Assembly: GCA_900548385.1 (NCBI GenBank)
Contig: URKJ01000020.1
Coordinates: 1 to 64,000 of the forward strand
Direction of reading: 5' to 3'
Length of the DNA stretch: 64,000 nt
Source: an uncultured bacterium
GTDB lineage: Bacteria; Verrucomicrobiota; Lentisphaeria; Victivallales; UBA1829
The stretch's first letter is position 1; every line of letters begins with the position of its first letter. A program made the position numbers and the translations under genes. The notes below the pieces were generated by a model, which searched no databases, was not told the origin of the DNA, and was given only the letters and a program-made list of their open reading frames with translations. Positions 35,644 through 44,233 of the stretch are shown in pieces.

Positions 35644-36405
35644 TTATTTTACGGTGACTCCGTTGTTTTTCAAATAAGTTTTGAGTTCGCCGATGTCGAT
35701 CATGTGGAAGTGGAAGACCGAGGCTGCGAGCAGGATTTGAGCTCCCGCCTGGACCGCTTCAAGAAAGTGTTCCATTTTTCCCGCGCCGCCGGAAGCGACG
35801 ATTTTCGCGTTGCATGCCTGTGCCATTGCGCGGATCACCGGAAGATCGTAGCCGGTTTTGGCGCCGTCTCCCGCTTTGCTGGTCGGAAGGATGACTTCCA
35901 CGCCGTAGCCGTCCACTTTTTTCGCCCATTCGATGGCATCGTATCCGGTGGCGGTGCGTCCGCCGTCGATGTAGACTTCGTATCCGGACGGCATGGTCGG
36001 GTTGACATCAACGTCGATTGCCACGGTCAGGGCGCTGCGTCCGAATTCGTTAATGATTGCGGGGATGATCTCCGGGTTGCGGAATGCCGCACTGCTGACG
36101 GAAACCGTGTTGGCTCCGGCGGTCAGAACTTCTCCGGCGGATTTGACGTCACAGATGCCGCCGCCGACTGTGAATGGAACCGTACATGCGGCGGAGACGC
36201 GTTTGACCACGTCGAGGAGCGTGCCGCGTTTTTCGACGGTCGCAGTAATGTCCAGCAGCGCGAGTTCATCGGCTCCGGCGGTGCAGTAGGCTTTTGCGCA
36301 CTCCACCGGATCGCCCGCGTCGGCGATATCCACAAAGTGAATTCCTTTTACGACTCTTCCGTTCTGCATGTCAAGACAGGGCATAATGGTGACGGGGGTG
36401 CTCAT
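35644..36405 (-). CDS. hisF: Imidazole glycerol phosphate synthase cyclase subunit
   Basis: A 253-residue TIM barrel that makes imidazole glycerol phosphate and AICAR from PRFAR and ammonia in histidine synthesis. Start ATG 36405 has AAGGAGA nine bases upstream. Family segments are clear: MPCLDMQNGRVVKG (catalytic Asp near residue 12), VPFTVGGGI, ALTVAIDVD (second catalytic Asp) and KIVASGGAGKMEHFLEA. It normally works with the glutaminase HisH, which is not in the window; hisF stands alone here. A WbuZ-type role in surface sugar modification is possible but less likely given the close match to HisF. Confidence 0.92.
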   Translation of the reverse strand: MSTPVTIMPCLDMQNGRVVKGIHFVDIADAGDPVECAKAYCTAGADELALLDITATVEKRGTLLDVVKRVSAACTVPFTVGGGICDVKSAGEVLTAGANTVSVSSAAFRNPEIIPAIINEFGRSALTVAIDVDVNPTMPSGYEVYIDGGRTATGYDAIEWAKKVDGYGVEVILPTSKAGDGAKTGYDLPVIRAMAQACNAKIVASGGAGKMEHFLEAVQAGAQILLAASVFHFHMIDIGELKTYLKNNGVTVK

Positions 36406-36444
36406 TGATCGTTGTCTCCTTCGTTGATTTATTGACTGGGGGAC

Positions 36445-36472
36445 AATGTAGTGTGAAAAAACGGAAAAGCAA
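36445..36472 (-). promoter_or_regulatory. Candidate promoter for hisF
   Basis: Minus strand TTGCTT (36472-36467), 16-bp spacer, TACATT (36450-36445), giving a leader of about 33 nt. Confidence 0.4.
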
Positions 36473-36556
36473 ATTTTTTTTTGTTCTTTATCCCGGATCC
36501 GCCGATTTTTTGCATCTTTCTGTTGATTTTCTTTCCAGACGGTGTATGTTACGGAT

Positions 36557-36967
36557 ATGAAACGATTTTCTTTCCATCTATTCTGCCTGCTGACGGGAAC
36601 AGCGCTTCTGTCGCTGCTCTCCGCCTGTGCTTTGGTCGACAAGGACAAATCCATTCTGTCACCTGCCATGTGGGAAGAGATCGACCGCAACCGCGAAAAT
36701 CTGAACAAGCTGCGGATCGGCATGACGCAGGATGAAGTCCGCAAGATCATGGGGGAGCCGATGACGGGGCAGGTCTACAATACGGAACATCACTGGTTTT
36801 ACTACACCCGCACCCGTTGGAGCGATGGAATGGCGACCCGTGACGAGTGTACGCCGGTTGTATTCAGCGAACTCGGTCTGGTCATTGGCATCGGCAATCA
36901 GTTCTATAAGGAAAATTATTCGATCACGTTCTGGAGTGATAAATCCATCGAAAAGGCTATTGAATAA
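36557..36967 (+). CDS. DUF3192/SmpA-like lipoprotein
   Basis: A 136-residue lipoprotein with lipobox LLSAC, Cys at residue 24. The mature part contains LNKLRIGMTQDEVRKIMGEP, the hallmark of the SmpA/BamE-like and DUF3192 small outer-membrane lipoproteins. I choose ATG 36557 for the clean signal sequence; an ATG 15 bases earlier is less suitable. No Shine-Dalgarno site is visible. TTGATT (36523-36528), 16 bp, TATGTT (36545-36550) would start transcription almost at the ATG, so the message may be leaderless. The stop codon overlaps the maf start by one base. Confidence 0.82.
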   Translation: MKRFSFHLFCLLTGTALLSLLSACALVDKDKSILSPAMWEEIDRNRENLNKLRIGMTQDEVRKIMGEPMTGQVYNTEHHWFYYTRTRWSDGMATRDECTPVVFSELGLVIGIGNQFYKENYSITFWSDKSIEKAIE

Positions 36968-37557
36968 TGGATTTGATTCTTGCCTCGGCATCTCCGCGGA
37001 GAAAAGAGCTGCTGGCGCGTCTCGGTCTTCCTTTTTCCATTCAGATTTCCAATGCGGAAGAACAGACGGAAGGTCCGTGGATGATGCTTGCGTTGGAAAA
37101 TGCTTTCCTCAAGGCGGAGGAGGTCGCCGCCCGTTATCCGGAGTCCGTGGTTGTCGGAGCGGATACCGTGATCGAATTTGAAAGCCGGATCCTTGGAAAA
37201 CCGCGCGATCTTGCGGATGCGGAGCGGATGTTGACGATGTTTTCCGGAAAGACTCATGCCGTGACAACCGGCTGTGCGGTATTGTGCCGTTCCCGGAATC
37301 TGCGGGTCCGGTTTGCGGAAACCGCGCAAGTGACGTTCCGGCGGCTTTCTCCGGAAACGGTCCGCCGCTATCTTTCCCTTGTTTCCGTTCTCGATAAAGC
37401 CGGAGCGTATGCGATCCAGGAGCACGGGGAGCTGATTATTGAGCGCTGCGAGGGGGATCCGGATACCGTTGTCGGTTTGCCGGTGACCCGCCTCGGAGAG
37501 ACGCTGAAATTGTTCTCCGGTATGGAATTTTTCCGTAAAAATGCGGAAATACGGTAA
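36967..37557 (+). CDS. maf: Maf-family nucleoside triphosphate pyrophosphatase
   Basis: A 196-residue cytoplasmic house-cleaning enzyme that hydrolyses modified nucleoside triphosphates (dTTP/UTP or methylated forms in characterised Maf proteins). Typical motifs: LILASASPRRKELLARLG at the N-terminus, VVGADTVIEFESRILGKP and DKAGAYAIQEHG, with the substrate-binding acidic residues. It is translationally coupled to the lipoprotein (TAATG overlap). Length is normal for the family. Confidence 0.93.
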   Translation: MDLILASASPRRKELLARLGLPFSIQISNAEEQTEGPWMMLALENAFLKAEEVAARYPESVVVGADTVIEFESRILGKPRDLADAERMLTMFSGKTHAVTTGCAVLCRSRNLRVRFAETAQVTFRRLSPETVRRYLSLVSVLDKAGAYAIQEHGELIIERCEGDPDTVVGLPVTRLGETLKLFSGMEFFRKNAEIR

Positions 37558-37884
37558 AAAAAGAGTTTTTTTTGATTTTTTTTGCGGATTTTCTTTTGCA
37601 TTCTTGAGTGTAAGCGTATAAGTTAATCCGCAGAAGGTCCGGCAGAGCCGGATCGGAAAGCCGAAGTATACGATTGCGTTCCGGCAGTTTCTCCGGGAGG
37701 GAAAAGGTCCACACGCTGCGCAGACTCGGGAGGAGGAAACATTTCCGCGGAAATGTTCGGTGAGGTCTGGAAGAGAGGGTGTTTTTCGGACCGCCGCAGA
37801 TAATGCGGCAGGCAATTTTGCAGTATGACGGAGATAGAGGGGGCCGGGAGGCCTGTTCCCGTCAAAATGGAGAAAAGTAGGAAA
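37558..37884 (+). promoter_or_regulatory. 327-bp gene-free stretch: promoter and structured 5' region of the RRM gene
   Basis: No credible reading frame lies here. TTTGCA (37595-37600), 16 bp and TATAAG (37617-37622) form a promoter candidate giving a 5' leader of about 255 nt. In the leader lie a perfect 20-bp palindrome at 37738-37757 (AACATTTCCG and its complement), a hairpin GCCGCA (37793-37798) / TGCGGC (37804-37809) with a 5-nt loop, and a short CCGGC-AGA-GCCGG hairpin near 37643. A cis-acting RNA, such as autoregulation or cold-response control of the RNA-binding protein downstream, is plausible but unproven. Confidence 0.5.
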
Positions 37885-38223
37885 ATGAAGAGCTTATATG
37901 TAGGCAATCTGCCTTACAGTGCAACAGAAGACGAGGTTCGTGATCTTTTTACCCAGCATGGGGAAGTCAGCCGCGTGAAACTTGTAATCGACAGGGAAAC
38001 CAACCGTCCGAAAGGGTTCGGCTTCGTTGAAATGGACGACAACGGCGCCGCCGGAGCGATTCAGGCGCTTGACGGCCAGGAGTTCGGCGGCAGACGGCTT
38101 CGCGTCAATGAGGCCCGTGAACGTGCGGAGCGTCCGCAGCGTTCATTCGGGGATCGTCCGCGGCGTTTTGACGGACCCCGCAACGGCGGATTCCGTCCGC
38201 GTGAGGAGCGTTCGGAATTCTGA
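37885..38223 (+). CDS. RRM-type RNA-binding protein
   Basis: A 112-residue protein with one RNA recognition motif: RNP2 LYVGNLPY near the N-terminus and RNP1 KGFGFVEM near residues 50-57. The tail is rich in Arg, Gly, Pro and Phe (RPQRSFGDRPRRFDGPRNGG), a flexible RNA-binding extension. I start at ATG 37885 with TAGGAA upstream; an in-frame ATG at 37825 would add 20 residues ahead of the RRM and lies in the structured leader. Related single-RRM proteins in cyanobacteria and other bacteria are often induced by cold. It is monocistronic, ending at a good terminator. Confidence 0.92.
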   Translation: MKSLYVGNLPYSATEDEVRDLFTQHGEVSRVKLVIDRETNRPKGFGFVEMDDNGAAGAIQALDGQEFGGRRLRVNEARERAERPQRSFGDRPRRFDGPRNGGFRPREERSEF

Positions 38224-38251
38224 GCCGTTCAACGGTTTCAACTCAATCTGC

Positions 38252-38289
38252 GACTTTCGGTTTCCTCCCGGGATCGAAAGTCTTTTTTT
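38252..38289 (+). terminator. Rho-independent terminator of the RRM gene
   Basis: Perfect 8-bp stem GACTTTCG (38252-38259) / CGAAAGTC (38275-38282) followed by seven T residues. Confidence 0.9.
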
Positions 38290-38322
38290 CAATGATTTCA
38301 TCCATTCCCGGAGGTTGCTTTT

Positions 38323-39132
38323 ATGCTGAATGAGACTGTATTTCAGCTTCCGCAGGCGAGTTTTTCCAATCCGCTTCATCTCTATGCCGCCGGGATCACG
38401 CATCCGGACCGGCATTACCGCATCCGGCGCGAATGTTCCGACATCACTGTGCTGGAGTATATCGTTTCCGGGACGGGACATTTGTGCGTGGAGGACCGTT
38501 CCTATACGGTTCATGCGGGCGATGTTTATCTGCTGCACCCGTTTACCAGTCACGATTATCATGCGGACTGGAAAGACCCGTGGGAGAAGATCTGGTTCAA
38601 TCTTTCCGGTCCGCTGGTGGAACATCTTGTTGACGCCTATCAGCTGAAAGACGCGGTTTATTTCCCGCAATGTCCGCTGGAACAGGAGTTCCGGGAGGCG
38701 TTGGAGATCGTAAGGACGCGTCCCCGGAATGCGTATACGGCTTTTTCCCTGCTCCTGCATCGGCTGTTCGCTCTGTTGAACGAGTGGAGGCAGCAGCATC
38801 CGGAGATGCGGAAAACGCCGGATGGGTTGAAACTGAAAGAGTTTCTGGACCGCAACTGGCGCCGGCAGATTACATTGGAGGAACTGGCGGCGGTCATCGG
38901 GCGTTCCCGCTCCCAGACGATCCGGATCTTTCAGCGGGATTGGAACACGTCGCCCTGTCAGTATATTCAGCAGCAGCGGCTGGAATTGGCAAAGCAGTAT
39001 TTGGAAAATACCGATCTCAAGGTTTCCATGATCGCGGAAATTGTCGGTTTCCGCGACGAGTTTTATTTTTCCAACTGGTTCAAAAGCAAAACGGGCGTTT
39101 CCCCTTTTTCCTATAAAAAAGGGAAACGCTGA
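38323..39132 (+). CDS. AraC-family transcriptional regulator
   Basis: A 269-residue protein. Residues about 1-150 form an AraC-type cupin sensor (LEYIVSGTGHLCVEDRSYTVHAGDVYLLHPFTSHDY). Residues about 170-265 carry the double helix-turn-helix (ITLEELAAVIGRSRSQTIRIFQRDWNTSPCQYI; VSMIAEIVGFRDEFYFSNWFKSKTGVSPFSY). Such regulators usually activate sugar-use genes. It has no adjacent target: the RRM gene upstream is terminated and thrC downstream is convergent. It may act on one of the glycan cassettes elsewhere. Confidence 0.92.
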   Translation: MLNETVFQLPQASFSNPLHLYAAGITHPDRHYRIRRECSDITVLEYIVSGTGHLCVEDRSYTVHAGDVYLLHPFTSHDYHADWKDPWEKIWFNLSGPLVEHLVDAYQLKDAVYFPQCPLEQEFREALEIVRTRPRNAYTAFSLLLHRLFALLNEWRQQHPEMRKTPDGLKLKEFLDRNWRRQITLEELAAVIGRSRSQTIRIFQRDWNTSPCQYIQQQRLELAKQYLENTDLKVSMIAEIVGFRDEFYFSNWFKSKTGVSPFSYKKGKR

Positions 39133-39142
39133 ATCATCCGGT

Positions 39143-40630
39143 TCAGGACTTGAGGAAATTCCGGATGAACGCGGCCATTTCCTCTTTTGCCACGCAGGAT
39201 TTATGAAGGACCGTCCGGTCTTTCAATGTTGCCAGCGGAGCGGGAACCGGAGTTCCGGTGACTTCCGAAAGTTTTTCCACCATTGCGAACTCATTGTCCG
39301 GCAATGCGTCCCCGCAGACTGCCGGGAGGACCGAGGCGGCGAATTTGTACGGCGACGCCGTGGAGGCGATCACGCAGGGGGTCCGGTCGCCCGTCTGCTC
39401 CACATACTGCCGGTATACGTTCACGGCGACTCCGGTATGCGTATCGCAGAGGTAGCGGTGATCGCGGAACATGGAGGCGATCGTATCGGCGGTTGCCTCA
39501 TCGTCGCAGAAGCCGCCGGAGAATTCCGCCTGAAGACGTTTCAGAACTTCTGCGGAGACCGTATATTTCCCATTCCGTTTAAGCTGTTCCATCAGATCCC
39601 GGACGGCATCCGCATCGTTGTCGTAGAGATGATACAGCATCCGTTCCAGATTGGAGGAGATCAGGATATCCATGGAGGGGCTGGAGGTCGTGTGGAATTC
39701 CCGGTTGCGGTCGTAGACGCCCGTCCGGATGAAGTCGGTCAGTACGTTGTTGCGGTTGGAGGCGCAGATCAGTCTGCCGATCGGCACGCCCATCCGTTTG
39801 GCATAGACCGCGGCGAGGATGTTGCCGAAGTTTCCGGTCGGAACCGCGACATTGAACCGTTCTCCTTTTGCAAGTTTCCCGTTTTTGAGCAGGTCGCAAT
39901 ATGCGGAAACGTAGTAGACAATCTGCGGGACCAGGCGGCCGAAGTTGATGGAATTGGCGGAGGAGAACTCCATTCCGTTCTCTTCCAGAAATGTTTTCAT
40001 GGAAGCGTCCGCGAAAATGTTTTTGACTCCGGTCTGGGCGTCGTCGAAATTGCCTTTGATTGCACAGACGGCGACGTTGCCGCCTGTCTGCGTGGTCATT
40101 TGCAGTTTCTGCATGGGGCTGACGCCGTCCTGCGGGTAGAAGACGATGATTTTGGTTTTACCGACATCGGCGAAGCCGTCGAGCGCGGCTTTTCCGGTAT
40201 CGCCGGAGGTCGCCACGAGGATGACCATGGTTCGGTCGGGAGCGGTTTTGGAGGCGGCGGTCGTCAGCAGATAGGGCAGCAGCTGGAGCGCCATATCCTT
40301 GAACGCGCAGGTCGGGCCATGCCAGAGTTCGAGCAGGTGCATTCCCGGAGCGGCTTCGACCAGCGGGGCAGGATTGTCGTTGTCGAACGTCCCGGAATAG
40401 GCGCCTTCCACACACCGGCGGATTTCCTCTTCCGAAAAATCGGTCAGGAACAGGGAGAGAATGGCGACAGCGCGTTCCTTGTATGACATTCCGGTCATCC
40501 GGTCGAGCTGTTCCGCCGTGAGTGCGGGGAAAGATTGCGGGACAAAAAGTCCGCCGTCTTCCGAGATTCCCTGTGTAATGGCTTGTGCCGATCCGATATT
40601 TTTCCGACTTCTGGTACTGGTGAACTGCAT
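39143..40630 (-). CDS. thrC: Threonine synthase
   Basis: A 495-residue PLP enzyme converting O-phosphohomoserine to threonine. The N-terminal segment (SRKNIGSAQAITQGISEDGGLFVP), the PLP lysine K111 in TCAFKDMALQ, the phosphate-binding ATSGDTGKAAL loop and VPTGNFGNILAAVYAKRMG match the family. Its length suits the longer bacterial form. It is monocistronic as far as can be seen; other threonine genes are not in the window. Confidence 0.93.
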   Translation of the reverse strand: MQFTSTRSRKNIGSAQAITQGISEDGGLFVPQSFPALTAEQLDRMTGMSYKERAVAILSLFLTDFSEEEIRRCVEGAYSGTFDNDNPAPLVEAAPGMHLLELWHGPTCAFKDMALQLLPYLLTTAASKTAPDRTMVILVATSGDTGKAALDGFADVGKTKIIVFYPQDGVSPMQKLQMTTQTGGNVAVCAIKGNFDDAQTGVKNIFADASMKTFLEENGMEFSSANSINFGRLVPQIVYYVSAYCDLLKNGKLAKGERFNVAVPTGNFGNILAAVYAKRMGVPIGRLICASNRNNVLTDFIRTGVYDRNREFHTTSSPSMDILISSNLERMLYHLYDNDADAVRDLMEQLKRNGKYTVSAEVLKRLQAEFSGGFCDDEATADTIASMFRDHRYLCDTHTGVAVNVYRQYVEQTGDRTPCVIASTASPYKFAASVLPAVCGDALPDNEFAMVEKLSEVTGTPVPAPLATLKDRTVLHKSCVAKEEMAAFIRNFLKS

Positions 40631-40723
40631 GATGATCCATCCGCTTGATTGTTGGTTATTTTAAACGGGGTAATTTATACTCCGTGCCGTTGTTTTGCAA
40701 GGCGGGCGGGGAAAAATATGGGG

Positions 40724-41776
40724 TTATTCGCCGTCGAGTTCTGCAAAAAATTCCCGGATTGGATAGATTTTTTTCGCCGCTCCGACGTTACAGCCGACCA
40801 TGTAAAGCCCGTTTTCCACATCGCCCGCCCAGGTCGCGATCAGCGCACGGGCGATGCAGAAATGTGCTTTCCTGTGGTCGCAGGAACGCAGACAGCGGTA
40901 TGGACACGAGAAATCTTCGCGTCCGCCGGCAAGCACCCGCTGCACCAGCGGTGTTTTCAGAACGCGGACGGGGAGCCCGACCGGGCTTTTGATCACGGTA
41001 ATGTCGTCGGGCGTGGCATTGATGTAAACTTCCTTGCTCCTGCGGTCGATATCCGCTTCTTCGGAGGTGACGAAAAATGTGCCGATCTGGACGCCGCTGT
41101 AACCGATGGAGAGCCAGTGTTCAATGTCTGCACGGGAAGCGATTTCTCCTGCGGCAAGAATGGGAAGAGCGTCGAGTCCGTAACGGCAGGCAACCGTGCG
41201 GATCTCTCCGTAAAGCAGTTCCAGCGAACAGGTTTCGGGGTGTTCGATCTGTTCCATCGTGAAACCGAGATGTCCGCCGTTGCGCGGGCCTTCGACGATG
41301 ACCGCATCCGGTTTCCGGTTGTACTTGCGCTGCCAGGTCCGTACGACGAGGTCGAATGCGCGGGCACTGGAAACGACGGGGATCAGAGCAAGATCCGCAT
41401 TGCCGACGTATTCCGGAAGCTGAAGCGGAAGCCCCGCGCCGGAGATGATGTAATCCACCTGTTCCTGAACGGCAGTCCGTACGATCTCTTCATAATTGGA
41501 AAGGGCGACCATGACATTGACGCCGAGCGGTTTCCGGTTGCCGCAAAGTTCTTTCGCCTTGCGGATTTCGATTGCAAAATTCGTGCTGCATTCATCTGCA
41601 AAGTGGGTTTTCCCGCGTTCCAGGTCTCCGATTCCGACGCTGGCGATCGTTCCGTAACCGCCGCAGCGTATGGTTTCCGCCGCGAGACGCGCCATTGCGA
41701 CCCGGACGCCCATCCCTGCCTGGACGACGGGATATTTCGATTCAAGATTCCTGATTTTCAACGGCGGAAGTTTCAT
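40724..41776 (-). CDS. Nitronate monooxygenase / FabK-like flavoprotein
   Basis: A 350-residue protein. I start at ATG 41776 (MKLPPLKIRNLESKYPVVQAGMG), the usual family beginning, although the ribosome site is weak and an upstream start is possible. TIM-barrel FMN-binding features: VQAGMGVRVAMARLAAE, GVNVMVALSNYE, VIVEGPRNGGHLG, PILAAGEIASRADIEHWLSIGYSGVQIGTFFV. A C-terminal cluster of cysteines (CPYRCLRSCDHRKAHFC) may bind iron-sulfur or zinc; I recall this from anaerobe members of the family. Nitronate oxidation needs oxygen, so in an anaerobe a reductase role (as FabK, enoyl-ACP reductase) should also be considered. Confidence 0.82.
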   Translation of the reverse strand: MKLPPLKIRNLESKYPVVQAGMGVRVAMARLAAETIRCGGYGTIASVGIGDLERGKTHFADECSTNFAIEIRKAKELCGNRKPLGVNVMVALSNYEEIVRTAVQEQVDYIISGAGLPLQLPEYVGNADLALIPVVSSARAFDLVVRTWQRKYNRKPDAVIVEGPRNGGHLGFTMEQIEHPETCSLELLYGEIRTVACRYGLDALPILAAGEIASRADIEHWLSIGYSGVQIGTFFVTSEEADIDRRSKEVYINATPDDITVIKSPVGLPVRVLKTPLVQRVLAGGREDFSCPYRCLRSCDHRKAHFCIARALIATWAGDVENGLYMVGCNVGAAKKIYPIREFFAELDGE

Positions 41777-41974
41777 AATTGTTTTAAATCCCTGAACAGT
41801 TAAAGGTATTTCATAAAATATCATCAGTTTCACTAAAAAGCAAGCTGCGGACAGATGACTTTTTCGTCATACTTCCGGTTCCGATGGAGAGAGCTCTTCC
41901 TGTGGAACAGGAGGAACGGTGATTTTCTTCATGGAAAAGAGCGCTTTTTTCATTCTTTTTTCCGTGATTTTTCT

Positions 41975-42002
41975 TTGCAAGCGGCATGCGGGGGACTATA
42001 TT
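41975..42002 (+). promoter_or_regulatory. Candidate promoter for the GHL6-like gene
   Basis: TTGCAA (41975-41980), 16-bp spacer and TATATT (41997-42002), about 60 bp ahead of ATG 42063. Confidence 0.5.
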
Positions 42003-42062
42003 ATCTCATAAAAGATAAAGAAAACGGATCAGAAAAAACTAAACTTGCAAGGATGGTGTTTT

Positions 42063-44054
42063 ATGCACAAACTTCGTTTCAGACAGGTTCATCTGGATTT
42101 TCACACGTCGCCCGATATTCCGGGAATCGGAGAACGGTTCGACAAAAAGCAGTGGCAGGAACGGCTTAAAGCCGCGCATGTCGATTCCATCACCTGCTTC
42201 TCCCTCTGTCACCATGGGATGAGCTATCACCCGACCAAAGTCGGGATGATGCACCCGAATCTCAAATTCGACCTCCTCCGCGCCCAGATGGACGCCAGCA
42301 AGGAGATCGACGTCAACGTTCCCGTCTATCTGACCGCCGGGATCAACAACTATGTGGCGGAAAACCACCCCGAATGGCGGGAAGTCAACGCCGATGGAAC
42401 GTATGCCGGATGGGTGGCAAGTCCGCTGAAGCCGGGATTCCACTCGCTGTGCTTCAATACCTCTTATCTGGATTACCTTTGCGAGCATATCGTTGAAACC
42501 GTCACGCTGTTTCCGGAAGCGGACGGAATTTTCCTTGACATTATTTCGCAGTCGCCGTGCTGCTGCCCGGCGTGCATGAAAAGCATGTACCGCCAGGGAT
42601 ACGATCCGCAGAAGCCGGAAGACCGCAAAGCTCATGCGCGTCAGGTGCTGCTGAACTATTACAAGCGGACTTTCGAAGCTCTGCGCAGTGTGGATTCCAA
42701 AATGCCGATTTTCCACAACAGCGGCAATGTCACGTTCGGGGATCGGGAGATCCTGCCGTATTTCAGCCATCTGGAGCTGGAGTCACTGCCGACCGGCGGC
42801 TGGGGATATGACCATTATCCGATGTCCGCCGCATACAGTCGTAATCTCGAACTCGATTTCCTCGGCATGACCGGCAAGTTCCACCGCGCATGGGGGGAAT
42901 TCGGCGGGTTCAAACACCCGAACGCGCTCCGGTATGAGTGCGCCGCCATGCTTGCCAACAACTCCAAGTGCAGCATCGGCGATCAGATGCACCCGGACGG
43001 CGAACTGGATCAGACGACCTATGAGCTGATCGGTGCCGCATACGCTGAAGTCGAACGGAAAGAACCGTGGTGCCGTGACGCCCGGAGCCTCGCGGAAATC
43101 GCCGTTCTTGCGGAAGCCGGAACCGATACCGGAAACGTCGGCGCCTCGCGTCTGCTTCTGGAGCAGCATCTGCCGTTTGATCTGGTTGACCTCAAGATGG
43201 ATTTCGACCGTTACAAGGTTCTCGTTGTCGCCAATGAAAAGGAGATTTCCGTGGAGACTGCGGAAAAGATCCGTCGTTTTCTCGATAAAGGCGGCAAGCT
43301 GGTGATTTCCGCAGATGCGCTTCTCAAGCCCGGTACTGCGGAGCCGTGGTTCGCGGTCGGCGCGGAGTTCGGGGAGATTTCGCCCAGCAATCCCGACTAT
43401 GTCCGCATGGAACCGGAATTCGCGGAGAATTTCAAGACGCCGTTCCTGATGCACCTGCCGTCCCGCCGGATGAAAGCGACTTCCGGCCGCTCCGTCGCCA
43501 AGGTTTATGATACTTATTTCAACCGTTCCGGCCGTCATTTCTGTTCGCACCAGCATACGCCGAACAAGCCGGATCCCTCCGGATACGATGCGGCGGTGAT
43601 CAGCGGAAACATTCTCTGTTTTGCGCATCCAATCCTGACGCTGTACCGTTCGACGGGGGCGGTCATGCACAAACAGCTTTTTGCGAATGCGCTTTCCGCG
43701 TTTCTCGGAACGGATGTGCAGATTACCGCAAAGAACTTCCCGTCCACCGGCCGCGTGTCTCTGATGCGCCAGGATGCGGAAAACCGGACCGTCTGCCATA
43801 TTCTGTATGCTCCGACGGTTCTGCGCGGCGGAGAGCTTCCGCTTGAGAACGAACAGCGTACCCTGACTCCGACGGAGATCATTGAGGAGCTGCTTCCGCT
43901 CTTCAACACGACGTTTACCGTAAAGGTTCCCGGAGCCGTTCGCAAAATCACGCTTCAGCCGGAAAACAAAGAGATTCCGTTTGAATATGCGGATGGGAAA
44001 GTGACGTTTACGGTTCCCGAATTCACCTGCCATACGATGGCGGTGATTGAGTAA
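42063..44054 (+). CDS. GHL6-like putative glycosyl hydrolase with trimerisation-type domain
   Basis: A 663-residue cytoplasmic protein. Start ATG 42063 follows AAGGATGG and gives the family beginning MHKLRFRQVHLDFHTSPDIPGIG. Residues about 1-330 form a TIM barrel of the hypothetical glycosyl hydrolase 6 type (DSITCFSLCHHGMSYHPTK; ADGIFLDIISQSPCCCPAC; FHRAWGEFGGFKHPNAL). Residues about 370-430 (YKVLVVANEKEISVETAEKIRRFLDKGGKLVIS) resemble the trimerisation domain of GH42 beta-galactosidases. A beta-rich end follows. Activity has not been defined for this family as far as I know. It is monocistronic, ending at a terminator. Confidence 0.8.
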   Translation: MHKLRFRQVHLDFHTSPDIPGIGERFDKKQWQERLKAAHVDSITCFSLCHHGMSYHPTKVGMMHPNLKFDLLRAQMDASKEIDVNVPVYLTAGINNYVAENHPEWREVNADGTYAGWVASPLKPGFHSLCFNTSYLDYLCEHIVETVTLFPEADGIFLDIISQSPCCCPACMKSMYRQGYDPQKPEDRKAHARQVLLNYYKRTFEALRSVDSKMPIFHNSGNVTFGDREILPYFSHLELESLPTGGWGYDHYPMSAAYSRNLELDFLGMTGKFHRAWGEFGGFKHPNALRYECAAMLANNSKCSIGDQMHPDGELDQTTYELIGAAYAEVERKEPWCRDARSLAEIAVLAEAGTDTGNVGASRLLLEQHLPFDLVDLKMDFDRYKVLVVANEKEISVETAEKIRRFLDKGGKLVISADALLKPGTAEPWFAVGAEFGEISPSNPDYVRMEPEFAENFKTPFLMHLPSRRMKATSGRSVAKVYDTYFNRSGRHFCSHQHTPNKPDPSGYDAAVISGNILCFAHPILTLYRSTGAVMHKQLFANALSAFLGTDVQITAKNFPSTGRVSLMRQDAENRTVCHILYAPTVLRGGELPLENEQRTLTPTEIIEELLPLFNTTFTVKVPGAVRKITLQPENKEIPFEYADGKVTFTVPEFTCHTMAVIE

Positions 44055-44071
44055 TCCGTTGTCGCATTCCG

Positions 44072-44109
44072 GCGGCTGAAGGTCTTTGCAGGCTTTCAGC
44101 CGCTTTTTT
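44072..44109 (+). terminator. Rho-independent terminator after the GHL6-like gene
   Basis: Stem GCGGCTGAA (44072-44080) / TTCAGCCGC (44095-44103), 14-nt loop, then six T residues. Confidence 0.9.
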
Positions 44110-44116
44110 ATGTCTG

Positions 44117-44202
44117 GAACATCTTTGAACATATTTTATTTGAATATAAACATGTTTTTATGAAAAATACCTCTTCCCTTTTTCCGGATTCTGTTGTATA
44201 AT
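44117..44202 (+). promoter_or_regulatory. Promoter region of the fourth cassette, with GAACAT repeats and a dyad
   Basis: Consensus -10 TATAAT at 44197-44202, preceded by TTG as in two other cassettes, but the -35 (near TTCCCT, 44174-44179) is poor, suggesting an activator. Upstream lie GAACAT at 44117-44122 and 44127-44132 (10-bp period) and the perfect palindrome AAACATGTTT at 44148-44157. A third GAACAT is at 44210-44215, just after the -10. These may be regulator sites. Confidence 0.5.
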
Positions 44203-44233
44203 ATTAGCAGAACATAATTAACATGGAGGTATT

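Noticed and set aside
42783..44132. A 449-codon minus-strand frame opposite the GHL6-like gene
   Set aside because: It runs through the terminator at 44072-44109 and opposes a well-supported gene; no motif in its product.
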